In this document: positions 1-6,926 of the stretch, piece by piece
Layout: each line of letters starts with the position of its first letter
How positions within the stretch are numbered: the first letter of the stretch is position 1
Assembly (NCBI GenBank): GCA_036272735.1
Contig: DATAYF010000661.1
Location: 1 to 11,585 of the forward strand
Direction of reading: 5' to 3'
DNA length: 11,585 nt
DNA from: DATAYF01 sp036272735
Lineage (GTDB): Bacteria; Chloroflexota; Ktedonobacteria; Ktedonobacterales; Ktedonobacteraceae
The notes under the pieces: generated by a model
The model's input: the letters and a program-made list of their open reading frames with translations, nothing else
Database searches by the model: none
Told to the model about the DNA's origin: nothing
Made by a program: the position numbers and the translations under genes

Positions 1-229
1 AGAAGGTACGTTCAAAGTATATGTTTATCGCACGCTGATGAACAGGCTCATCAGACGGGACGCCACCCCTCGTATTCGGTGCTACTGTCGATGGTCCAAA
101 CTCAGCAGCATCATATGCGTCATTTGAAGCGCTGTAGCAAATAGCTTCGTACTACTAAAAGAAGTTACCTATATTTCCTGAAGGCAAATATGCCAATGCT
201 TCATTTGTTGTACCGAGTCCACTTTCTGT
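1..229 (-). pseudogene. Possible degraded coding remnant, runs off left edge
   Basis: Read on the minus strand, one frame is protein-like from 229 down to 2 apart from two adjacent TAG codons at 152-157. It begins after an in-frame TGA at 230-232. The first part (229-158) gives 24 codons including GTTNEALAYLPSGN. The second (151-2) gives 50 codons including DAAEFGPSTVAPNTRGGVP and SDEPVHQRAINIYFERTF, and is still open at the window edge. There is no ATG, GTG or TTG that would start the second part. The residue mix looks like real protein, whereas the plus-strand readings here look like noise. I do not recognise the family. The whole 1-311 stretch contains no intact gene; besides this remnant it holds only the promoter and leader of the next operon. 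It could also be a chance open frame, so confidence is low. Confidence 0.3.
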
Positions 230-268
230 TCACCCATGTGGCGTGGCATACTTTGTGTAGCATCTATT

Positions 269-305
269 TATAATGGCAAAGTCTCTTCATATATAATGGA
301 GGAGG
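269..305 (+). promoter_or_regulatory. Promoter -10 elements and Shine-Dalgarno of the ABC importer operon
   Basis: A perfect TATAAT lies at 269-274 in an AT-rich stretch 38 nt before the first start codon, and a second TATAAT lies at 292-297. No good TTGACA-like -35 stands 16-18 nt upstream of either, so the promoter call rests on the -10 alone. The first is preferred because the second would start transcription almost at the ribosome site. AGGAGG at 300-305 is a near-perfect Shine-Dalgarno, 6 nt before the GTG at 312, and fixes that start. Confidence 0.45.
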
Positions 306-311
306 TTCACC

Positions 312-1964
312 GTGTTCCACATATCAAAAGCTCATGGTTTATGCAGAACCATGCCATGCTTGATGAGCATACTTCTGCTCTTTACCCTCATTCTCTCCGC
401 ATGTGGGGGGGGCACATCAACAAGCCACGCTCATACGCTCACAATTGGAGAGGTTGGCGACAATTACGTCAGGAATTTTAATCCATATACTTTTGGCTCC
501 GGTGGTCCTCCCACAGAAATGATTTATGAGTCGTTACTTTACACCAATCTGGCGAAAGGCACCATCAATCCCTGGCTTGCGAGCAGCTATAACTTTAGCA
601 ATGATAATAAGCAATTGACCTTCCATCTACACGATAATGTCAAGTGGAGTGATGGCAAGCCCTTTACCGCGAAGGATGTTGCCTTTACATTTAACCTGAT
701 GCACCAGTATCCCGGCATGGACGTCAGCCAGATATGGAATTATTTAAGTAGCGTCCAGGCGAGCGACGATCATACGGTAGTGCTCTCTTTCAAAACGCCC
801 TTCACGCCGATGGTTTGGTATCTGGGTCGGCTCCAAATTTTGCCCCAGCATATCTGGTCGACGGTAGGAGACCCAACTAAATATGCCGATGCCAACCCGA
901 TAGGCACTGGACCGTTTGTACTGAAGACTTACACATCACAAATGGTTACCGTTACCAAAAATCCGCACTACTGGCAGCAAGGGAAGCCAGCCATTACGCA
1001 GATCAATTATCCTATCTACAAGAGCAACGATACCCTACAATTACAGCTCTTCACCAACAAACTCGACTGGGCCACCATTTATGCGCCAAACCTTCAACGC
1101 AACTACGTTAATCGGGATTCTACCAACCACCATTTCTGGCTGGTCCCTGACAACACTATCATGTTTTATGTGAACAATGCTAAAGCCCCATTCAATCAGT
1201 TAGCAGTTCGGCAGGCCATCAGTGAAGCGCTTGATCGTCAGAAGATGGCACAGATAGCAGAGAATAATTACGACCAGGTGGCAAGCCCTACTGGCGTAAT
1301 TTTACCCAATAACCAGAACTACCTGGATCCACAGTACGCCCATCTCACATTTCAACAGGATGTGAATAAGGCTCGTCAAACACTGGAACAAGCGGGCTGG
1401 AAGTTGGGCAGTGATGGCATCTTTACTGATAAGAATGGTCATCGCCTGGCCTTCACAATTAATGTGCCCAGCACATATTCTGATGAAATACAGATTTGCC
1501 AGATTGCGTCGCAAGACTTACGGCAGGCAGGTATGGACGCGAGTATTAACACGCTTTCCTATACCGACTGGGCCAACAATAAGCAGTTGGGGCAATATGA
1601 TGTGACCATCGACAATGACGGTGGTGGCCTCAATCCTTTCTACTACTTTAACCGTACACTCAATAGTGTGCGCAGTGCGCCTATTGGACAGAATTCGCAA
1701 TCCAATTTCGCTCGCTGGCAAGATCCCAAGACGGATCATCTATTGAATCAGTTCGCATCGACAAACGATCCAAACGTTCAGAAACAGGCTATTTATGGTC
1801 TTGAGAAGATTTTTGTGGAGCAGATGCCTACCATCCCACTACTCAATGCACCCATGTGGTTTGAGTACAACTCATCACACCTGAACGGATGGCCTGATGA
1901 GAATAACCCTTATGTGACCATTGCTTCCCCGGAACAAATTACGCTGAACTTACAAACGAAATAA
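312..1964 (+). CDS. ABC transporter solute-binding lipoprotein, family 5 (peptide/oligosaccharide type)
   Basis: Extracellular receptor that captures a solute and delivers it to the permease pair encoded downstream. The 550-residue product starts at a GTG with a strong AGGAGG 6 nt upstream. Residues 1-30 are a lipoprotein signal peptide: basic/polar start, hydrophobic core at about 17-29, and lipobox LSAC with the lipidated Cys31, followed by a Gly-rich linker. The family-5 (SBP_bac_5) signature is clear at about 110-127 (VKWSDGKPFTAKDVAFTF), and IGTGPFVL and RQAISEALDR further on are also typical. Length is normal for the family. It heads a five-gene operon. Family 5 binds peptides, nickel, or cellobiose/other oligosaccharides, and the sequence alone does not settle which. 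An 8-G run sits directly after the Cys31 codon. Confidence 0.93.
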   Translation: MFHISKAHGLCRTMPCLMSILLLFTLILSACGGGTSTSHAHTLTIGEVGDNYVRNFNPYTFGSGGPPTEMIYESLLYTNLAKGTINPWLASSYNFSNDNKQLTFHLHDNVKWSDGKPFTAKDVAFTFNLMHQYPGMDVSQIWNYLSSVQASDDHTVVLSFKTPFTPMVWYLGRLQILPQHIWSTVGDPTKYADANPIGTGPFVLKTYTSQMVTVTKNPHYWQQGKPAITQINYPIYKSNDTLQLQLFTNKLDWATIYAPNLQRNYVNRDSTNHHFWLVPDNTIMFYVNNAKAPFNQLAVRQAISEALDRQKMAQIAENNYDQVASPTGVILPNNQNYLDPQYAHLTFQQDVNKARQTLEQAGWKLGSDGIFTDKNGHRLAFTINVPSTYSDEIQICQIASQDLRQAGMDASINTLSYTDWANNKQLGQYDVTIDNDGGGLNPFYYFNRTLNSVRSAPIGQNSQSNFARWQDPKTDHLLNQFASTNDPNVQKQAIYGLEKIFVEQMPTIPLLNAPMWFEYNSSHLNGWPDENNPYVTIASPEQITLNLQTK

Positions 1965-1987
1965 ATCCGAGGCAAGCATACTCATAC

Positions 1988-2028
1988 GACGTGACAGGCT
2001 TCTTTCAAACAAAGAAACCTGTCACGTC
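1988..2028 (+). promoter_or_regulatory. Intercistronic hairpin between receptor and permease genes
   Basis: GACGTGACAGG at 1988-1998 pairs perfectly with CCTGTCACGTC at 2018-2028. After one C-A mismatch, six further pairs (2000-2005 with 2011-2016) close on the 5-nt loop CAAAC. That is an 18-position stem with a single mismatch. No T-run follows, so it is unlikely to be a full intrinsic terminator. Such hairpins after a binding-protein gene commonly protect the upstream mRNA or reduce read-through, keeping the receptor more abundant than the membrane parts. That role is inferred here. Confidence 0.85.
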
Positions 2029-2066
2029 ATCACGAACGCCCAGTACATACACTAAAGGAGTTCACC

Positions 2067-3053
2067 GTGCGCTTTCTCCTACGCCGTATTGGTTTTTACG
2101 TCATTACCGTATGGGTCTCCATAAGCTTGAATTTTTTACTTCCACGACTGGTCCCCGGCGATCCAGCTCAGGCTGTCATGGCACGATTTCGAGATAGAGC
2201 GATTGACCCCGAAGCACTCCAGGCATTAGAAATCCAATTTGGCGTCTCACATGCCCCTCTATGGCAACAGTATCTGCAGTATCTCAGCAATTTACTGCAT
2301 GGCAACCTGGGGATTTCGACCAGCTATTACCCTACACCGGTGGCAAGTATCATTATGCAACGCATGCCGTGGACATTGTTCCTTGGCCTTATCACGGTTA
2401 TTTTGAGTTTTTTGCTAGGAACACTTCTGGGCATAATCAATGCCTGGCGGCACGGTTCCAAGCTCGATACGGTCGTCTCTCCAATGATGATGTTGATTTC
2501 GGGCATCCCCTATTTCTGGGTCGCGCTCATTTGCCTCTATTTATTTGCCTATACAGTAAACTGGTTCCCACTTACTGGCGGCTATGATGATGGCCTTATT
2601 CCCAACTGGAGTGCCGATTTTATACTTAGTGCATTGCAACATGCTATTCTCCCAGCCATCACCATCATTATCTCCTCGATTGCAGGCTGGATGCTCACCA
2701 TGCGCAACGCCATGATTACCACCTTATCAGAAGATTACGTCATGATGGCGAAAGCAAAAGGCCTCTCCAGTCGTCGCGTCATGCTTATCTATGCAGCGCG
2801 CAATGCGATTCTCCCCAGCGTGACCGGTTTCGCCCTGGCGATTGGCTTTATCGTTGGCGGTCAGCTGTTCACTGAGACTGTTTTCTCTTATCCCGGCATC
2901 GGTTATGCCCTGGTGCAGGCTGTGGGCAGTAAAGATTACTCATTAATGCAGGGCCTCTTTATCATTCTCACATTGACGGTCCTGGCGGCAAATTTCTTTG
3001 CCGATCTACTGTATGGCCTGCTTGATCCACGCGTGCGGCAGGAAAGGAGTTGA
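2067..3053 (+). CDS. dppB: ABC transporter permease, DppB/OppB type
   Basis: First of two membrane subunits forming the translocation channel of the importer. The 328-residue product has the classic N-terminal opening (FLLRRIGFYVITVWVSISLN, about 3-22) with the first membrane helix, a periplasm-side loop beginning at LVPGDPAQ (28-35), and further helices at about 102-124, 140-163, 190-212, 250-270 and 292-314. The cytoplasmic EAA coupling loop that contacts an ATPase is at about 224-250 (YVMMAKAKGLSSRRV, 224-238), and the protein ends with the usual LLDPRVR tail. The GTG start is supported by AAAGGAG 6 nt upstream. The ten bases GTTCACCGTG around this start are identical to those at the receptor start. 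The stop overlaps the leader of the next gene. Family assignment is firm; substrate is not. Confidence 0.94.
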   Translation: MRFLLRRIGFYVITVWVSISLNFLLPRLVPGDPAQAVMARFRDRAIDPEALQALEIQFGVSHAPLWQQYLQYLSNLLHGNLGISTSYYPTPVASIIMQRMPWTLFLGLITVILSFLLGTLLGIINAWRHGSKLDTVVSPMMMLISGIPYFWVALICLYLFAYTVNWFPLTGGYDDGLIPNWSADFILSALQHAILPAITIIISSIAGWMLTMRNAMITTLSEDYVMMAKAKGLSSRRVMLIYAARNAILPSVTGFALAIGFIVGGQLFTETVFSYPGIGYALVQAVGSKDYSLMQGLFIILTLTVLAANFFADLLYGLLDPRVRQERS

Positions 3054-3058
3054 TAGCG

Positions 3059-4087
3059 ATGGGTTCAACACCTCCCCCCCCATTTGACGTTGTTCCTCAA
3101 CCTGACGGCAATGCGGCACTGACGTTGCATACTACCACCAATGGTCAAGGAACAGCCGCTAAAATGCCGCTCACGAGCAGGATTCTGCGCGGCCTCTGGC
3201 GAATTTTTACTTTGAATGCAAAAATCACTACCGGCTGCTGTATCGTCGGTTTCTTCATTTTGCTGGCAATTTTTGGTCCTTTGCTTACGCGTTACGATCC
3301 TAACGCATTAACCACCGATATCCTCCTGCCTCCTTCTGGGCAACACTGGCTGGGAACAACGCAGGCAGGACAGGATGTCTTCTCGCAAATTATGATTGGC
3401 ACGCGCTATTCAATCGTCTGGGGCTTGATCACCGGTTGTATGGTGGCGATACTTTACATCACAATTGGTCTGGCTGCTGGGTACTTTGGTGGTATCGTCG
3501 ATGAAATTCTCTCGTTAATCACCAACATCTTCCTGGTCATTCCTGGACTACCGCTGGCCTTGATTATCGCAGCCTATGTACCCTACAAAGGACCATTGAC
3601 GGTGGCAATTGCGATTACGCTGACCGGCTGGCCTGGTCATGCACGTATCATCCGTGCTCAAACGCTCACCATTCGCCAGCGAGATTTTGTGGAAGCAGCA
3701 AACGCAAGCGGATTAAGTTCCTGGCGTATCATCTTCTCTGAGGTTTTTCCGAATATGATCGCGATTGTAGCAGCGGGCTTTGTAGGCACGGCGCTCGCCG
3801 CGATTCTGGCGGCGGCTGGCCTGGAATTTTTAGGGCTGGGCGATATCCGCAGTGTGAGTTGGGGCAGCATGTTCTACTGGGCACAGAATAATTCAGCGCT
3901 GATTCAGGGAGCGTGGTGGTGGTTTGCGCCACCTGGAATCTGTATTGCGTTATTGGCTGCCGGTTTAACCTTTATCAACCTGGGCCTGGATGAGGTTGCT
4001 GATCCTCGTCTACGCAATGAAGGGAAACGTTTCCGGCTTCGGCGCAAACAGGTCGAAAATATCAAGAACAAGCAGGCAACACGGTAG
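3059..4087 (+). CDS. dppC: ABC transporter permease, DppC/OppC type
   Basis: Second channel subunit, partner of the preceding permease. I start it at the ATG 3059 (342 residues) because AGGAG at 3045-3049 is 9 nt upstream; an in-frame TTG at 3050 touches that ribosome site and is less likely. The first 55 residues are a cytoplasmic, Pro/Thr-rich tail with a four-proline run encoded by eight consecutive C. Then come a membrane helix at about 58-76, the extracellular entry region with HWLGTTQAGQDVFSQ (96-110), and helices at about 118-140, 155-173, 178-190, 235-257 and 288-309. The EAA coupling loop is at about 209-232 (DFVEAANASGLSSWRIIFSE). The C-terminal DEVADPRLRN is typical of the family. 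A basic extension of about 20 residues follows it. Confidence 0.94.
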   Translation: MGSTPPPPFDVVPQPDGNAALTLHTTTNGQGTAAKMPLTSRILRGLWRIFTLNAKITTGCCIVGFFILLAIFGPLLTRYDPNALTTDILLPPSGQHWLGTTQAGQDVFSQIMIGTRYSIVWGLITGCMVAILYITIGLAAGYFGGIVDEILSLITNIFLVIPGLPLALIIAAYVPYKGPLTVAIAITLTGWPGHARIIRAQTLTIRQRDFVEAANASGLSSWRIIFSEVFPNMIAIVAAGFVGTALAAILAAAGLEFLGLGDIRSVSWGSMFYWAQNNSALIQGAWWWFAPPGICIALLAAGLTFINLGLDEVADPRLRNEGKRFRLRRKQVENIKNKQATR

Positions 4088-4104
4088 GAAAAGGAGAAAT
4101 TTGG

Positions 4105-5286
4105 ATGGAGAGCAACAGGAATAGACAGGCGATCCATGCATCTAGCGAAACAGTGCTGGACATCAAGCATGTCTCCGTCGATTACGAGACCGATAACGAT
4201 ACAGTTCACGCCGTCAACGACGTCAGCTTTACCCTGCGCCGGGGGCAGATTCTCGGACTGGCTGGTGAGAGCGGCAGCGGCAAATCCACGCTGGCCTACG
4301 CTATTGCTCGTTTGCTGCGCCCACCAGCTTTGATTATCAATGGCTCAATTATCTATTATCCACACGCGCACGATGCACAAAGAGAAGCCGGAAAGCAGCG
4401 CAAGCAACGCAACGAGAAATTTACCGAACCCGTTGATATACTGCGTCTCAGCGAAAAGCAACTCAATAAGTTGCGCTGGGATGAACTCTCGATGGTCTTC
4501 CAGAGCGCTATGAACGCCTTAAATCCGGTTCTGACGATTGGCGAACAGATTATTGATGTGCTAGATACGCATCGGCCGGAGATGGGGGCGGACAGGCGTA
4601 AACAACGCGCGCTTGAACTGCTTCAGGTTGTGGGGATTGCGCCGGATCGCATGCGTAGCTATCCACACGAACTGAGTGGTGGCATGCGCCAGCGCGCAAT
4701 CATCGCGATTGCACTCGCGCTCAACCCGGATATTATTATCCTGGATGAACCAACGACCGCGCTTGATGTCGTTATCCAACGGGAGATTTTGCTGGAGATT
4801 GTGCGCTTGCGCGAAAACTTTGGGTTTGCAGTGATCTTCATAACACACGATCTCTCATTGCTCCTGGAACTGGCGGATGAGGTCGCAATTATGTATGCGG
4901 GCCGCATTATTGAGACGGCAACACAGGATGAAATGTATAGGCGACCACGCCATCCCTACAGCTATGGCCTGCTCAATTCTTTTCCTTCGCTCACTGGACC
5001 ACGACGCAAGATGTATGGTATTCCAGGTTCACCACCCGATCTACGGAATATTCCTACGGGATGTGCCTTCCATCCACGTTGTCCAATGACGTTTGAGGTG
5101 TGCCCTAAAGAGCTACCACAGCTTCTTCCGATGCGTAACAGGACACCTGACACTGTAACCAACTCTTCCCGGGCGGTTGCCTGCCATCTCTACGATTCCC
5201 GCTATCGGATGAGCGAGCCGGAACAGTCAGAGATCACGTCAGCATACAATGCCCGTGCAGAAAAACGAGAAGGAATCATATCATGA
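4105..5286 (+). CDS. dppD: ABC transporter ATP-binding protein, DppD/OppD type
   Basis: One of two ATPases that drive the importer from the cytoplasm. In the 393-residue product, Walker A is GESGSGKS (54-61), the Q-loop Gln is 133, the ABC signature is LSGGMRQR (190-197), Walker B is IIILDE (210-215) and the switch His is 248, so it looks catalytically complete. The Q-loop reads VFQSAMNALNP rather than the FQDP usual in peptide importers. A charged Lys/Arg/Gln-rich insertion of about 20-25 residues lies near 87-109, before the VDILRLSEKQLNKLRW segment. The C-terminal oligopeptide/dipeptide region carries four cysteines (320, 326, 333, 360), an arrangement associated with an iron-sulfur cluster in related importers. 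Start ATG is 8 nt after AAGGAG. It overlaps the next gene by 4 nt (ATGA). Confidence 0.95.
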   Translation: MESNRNRQAIHASSETVLDIKHVSVDYETDNDTVHAVNDVSFTLRRGQILGLAGESGSGKSTLAYAIARLLRPPALIINGSIIYYPHAHDAQREAGKQRKQRNEKFTEPVDILRLSEKQLNKLRWDELSMVFQSAMNALNPVLTIGEQIIDVLDTHRPEMGADRRKQRALELLQVVGIAPDRMRSYPHELSGGMRQRAIIAIALALNPDIIILDEPTTALDVVIQREILLEIVRLRENFGFAVIFITHDLSLLLELADEVAIMYAGRIIETATQDEMYRRPRHPYSYGLLNSFPSLTGPRRKMYGIPGSPPDLRNIPTGCAFHPRCPMTFEVCPKELPQLLPMRNRTPDTVTNSSRAVACHLYDSRYRMSEPEQSEITSAYNARAEKREGIIS

Positions 5287-6365
5287 CCCAGTTTAACCAA
5301 CCAGTTGGAGCGGTTATCACGGATAATAAAACAGAGGCTATTCTGGAAGCCGTACATCTGCGCAAATATTTCCCTCTACACCAGGTGACATTTTTTCAAA
5401 AGCCTGCTGCTGTGCACGCGGTAGAGGATGTGTCGTTGACGCTTTACCCCGGCAAAGCAATCGCGCTAGTCGGTGAGAGCGGCAGTGGCAAAACGACAGT
5501 AGCACGCATGCTTGCTCGTATATATGGTCCAACAGAGGGAACACTGCACCTTCATAATGAGCAGGTAGACCTATCACGTAGAAGTGCACGAGTGCTACGC
5601 TCCTATCGCCGCCATGTACAACTTGTCTTTCAGGACCCCTTTGCCTCGCTCAATCCGGTCCATACCGTCGGTTATCATCTCGGTGGCCCTTTGCGTGTCC
5701 ACGGCCACGCCCATACGCAAGGGCAAGAGCGTGAACAGACCCTCGCATTGTTGCGACGTGTTAGCCTGGAACCAGCAGAACATTTCATTGATCAGTATCC
5801 GCACCAATTGAGCGGAGGCCAGCGCCAGCGCGTAGCGATTGCTCGTGCGCTAGCGGTTCAGCCCGAAGTCTTACTAGCCGATGAACCAGTTTCGATGCTC
5901 GACGTTTCTATTCGCCTGGACCTTCTCAATCTCTTATTACGGCTCAAAGATGAAGAACACCTCGCGCTGCTCTTTATAACGCACGATATTGCTAGTGCAC
6001 GCTACTTCGCCGAGGAAACCCTGGTCATGTACGCTGGGCAAACGGTAGAGGGAGGCCCGAGTGATGCAGTGATCCAGCAACCCAGGCATCCCTACACCCA
6101 GCTTTTGATCTCGGCAACTCCCGACCCTGAACGACGCAAGCGCGAAAGTGCGAGGAGCGCCGAGCTACCTGCTCGCGGCGAAATCCCCAGTCTGATCAAT
6201 CCACCTGGCGGCTGCCGCTTCCACACACGTTGTCCCTATGCCATGCCCATTTGCAAAGAATACTTTCCGCCACAGACTGAGCTTGGCGGCGGACACTGGA
6301 CGAATTGCTTTCTCTATGGGAATGGAGACCTCGCGATAAAAGAAGAGAAGACGATGGAAGGATGA
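5283..6365 (+). CDS. dppF: ABC transporter ATP-binding protein, DppF/OppF type
   Basis: Second ATPase of the importer, forming a heterodimer with the preceding one. The 360-residue product has Walker A GESGSGKT (64-71), Q-loop VFQDP (Gln117), signature LSGGQRQR (176-183), Walker B VLLADE (196-201) and switch His234; all catalytic elements are present. The segment between N-terminal strands, PLHQVTFFQKPAAVHAVEDV (31-50), is the usual DppF pattern. The C-terminal domain has four cysteines (311, 317, 324, 342) with the same C-x5-C-x6-C start as its partner. Its ATG overlaps the previous stop in ATGA, with AGAAGGA 8 nt upstream, implying translational coupling. No convincing terminator follows; about 100 nt separate it from the next gene set, which has its own candidate promoter. 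Confidence 0.95.
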   Translation: MTQFNQPVGAVITDNKTEAILEAVHLRKYFPLHQVTFFQKPAAVHAVEDVSLTLYPGKAIALVGESGSGKTTVARMLARIYGPTEGTLHLHNEQVDLSRRSARVLRSYRRHVQLVFQDPFASLNPVHTVGYHLGGPLRVHGHAHTQGQEREQTLALLRRVSLEPAEHFIDQYPHQLSGGQRQRVAIARALAVQPEVLLADEPVSMLDVSIRLDLLNLLLRLKDEEHLALLFITHDIASARYFAEETLVMYAGQTVEGGPSDAVIQQPRHPYTQLLISATPDPERRKRESARSAELPARGEIPSLINPPGGCRFHTRCPYAMPICKEYFPPQTELGGGHWTNCFLYGNGDLAIKEEKTMEG

Positions 6366-6430
6366 CCTTGACCCACCTTGATAGAAATAGAGGACAAGGT
6401 ACACGCGAAAGTAGATGCAGGTAGAGAACA

Positions 6431-6460
6431 TTGTGAAAGGTATAAGCTAAAAGATATGAT
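6431..6460 (+). promoter_or_regulatory. Candidate sigma-70-type promoter for the lipoprotein-Nramp-PRC operon
   Basis: TTGTGA at 6431-6436 and TATGAT at 6455-6460 are separated by 18 nt, a good vegetative-promoter match. Transcription would begin near 6466-6469, which would exclude coding starts at or before 6459 and leave almost no leader for the ATG at 6471. This is a sequence match only. Confidence 0.4.
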
Positions 6461-6470
6461 GGAAATTCTG

Positions 6471-6926
6471 ATGCCAGTACCAGAGTTCATACCTTATGAA
6501 AAGAGCAGTCATAACTGTCTACGGAATAACGTTTGCGCCAATTGCTGTCTGCTTATGACTCTGGTGCTGCTGCTAACTGGATGCCAGATCACACGATCCA
6601 GTTTTAATAGAACGGTAGCCAATGCCGGTGCTGCATTCTCAGCAGCTTCGACGACGATCACCTATGCGCATACGGGACAGATTACTAGTTCGTATGCCCG
6701 ATCCAGCTTCATCAACTATCAGAGTGAACTGAGCGGGCTTGATCAACAGTTGCCTTCACAACAAGGTGCTCCTGACACACATACCGTCCAACAATTGCTG
6801 GATCTGTATAAGCCAGCAATGCAGGCAGTCAACCAACCATGCATTGCTGCATCTTGTGATTGGCATGCTCAGGTTGCATCTCTTGATCGTGCCAGCAAAG
6901 AGTTTCTCAAGGTAGGCAACCAATGA
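6471..6926 (+). CDS. Small lipoprotein of unknown function, coupled to the Nramp-like gene
   Basis: I do not recognise this family. The reading frame is open upstream to a TTG at 6378, with ATGs at 6456, 6459, 6471 and 6555. I use 6471 because a candidate promoter at 6431-6460 starts transcription after the earlier ones; the choice is uncertain (weak GGA 7 nt upstream). From 6471 the protein is 151 residues: a polar, Cys-rich N-terminus, hydrophobic core LLMTLVLLL and lipobox LTGC with the lipidated Cys encoded at 6582-6584. The mature part of about 114 residues is Ser/Gln/Ala-rich and probably helical, with a Cys pair in PCIAASCDW. A better-looking signal peptide start (MKRAVITVYGITFAPIAVCL) lies in another frame at 6496-6558, suggesting a frameshift. 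Its TGA overlaps the ATG of the transporter gene (ATGA), so it likely serves the same system at the outer face of the membrane. Confidence 0.65.
   Translation: MPVPEFIPYEKSSHNCLRNNVCANCCLLMTLVLLLTGCQITRSSFNRTVANAGAAFSAASTTITYAHTGQITSSYARSSFINYQSELSGLDQQLPSQQGAPDTHTVQQLLDLYKPAMQAVNQPCIAASCDWHAQVASLDRASKEFLKVGNQ

Noticed and set aside
35..54. Hairpin CTGATGA / TCATCAG near the left edge as a terminator
   Set aside because: Only 7 bp with no T-run, and it lies inside the minus-strand remnant, so it is more likely chance.
125..138. LacI/CebR-like operator centred on AGCGCT
   Set aside because: Only the central 6 bp are symmetric, flanks mismatch, and it lies over 130 nt upstream of the likely -10 within the possible coding remnant.
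236..481. 81-codon open frame starting before the receptor gene
   Set aside because: It crosses the promoter and signal-peptide region in another frame, has no ribosome site, and its translation is low-complexity noise compared with the clear lipoprotein frame.
3904..4209. 101-codon minus-strand open frame across the dppC-dppD junction
   Set aside because: Antisense to two well-supported genes, with no ribosome site or recognisable motif.
6362..6424. 20-codon open frame whose ATG overlaps the dppF stop
   Set aside because: Very short, Arg-rich, no ribosome site beyond chance and no continuation; probably part of the spacer.
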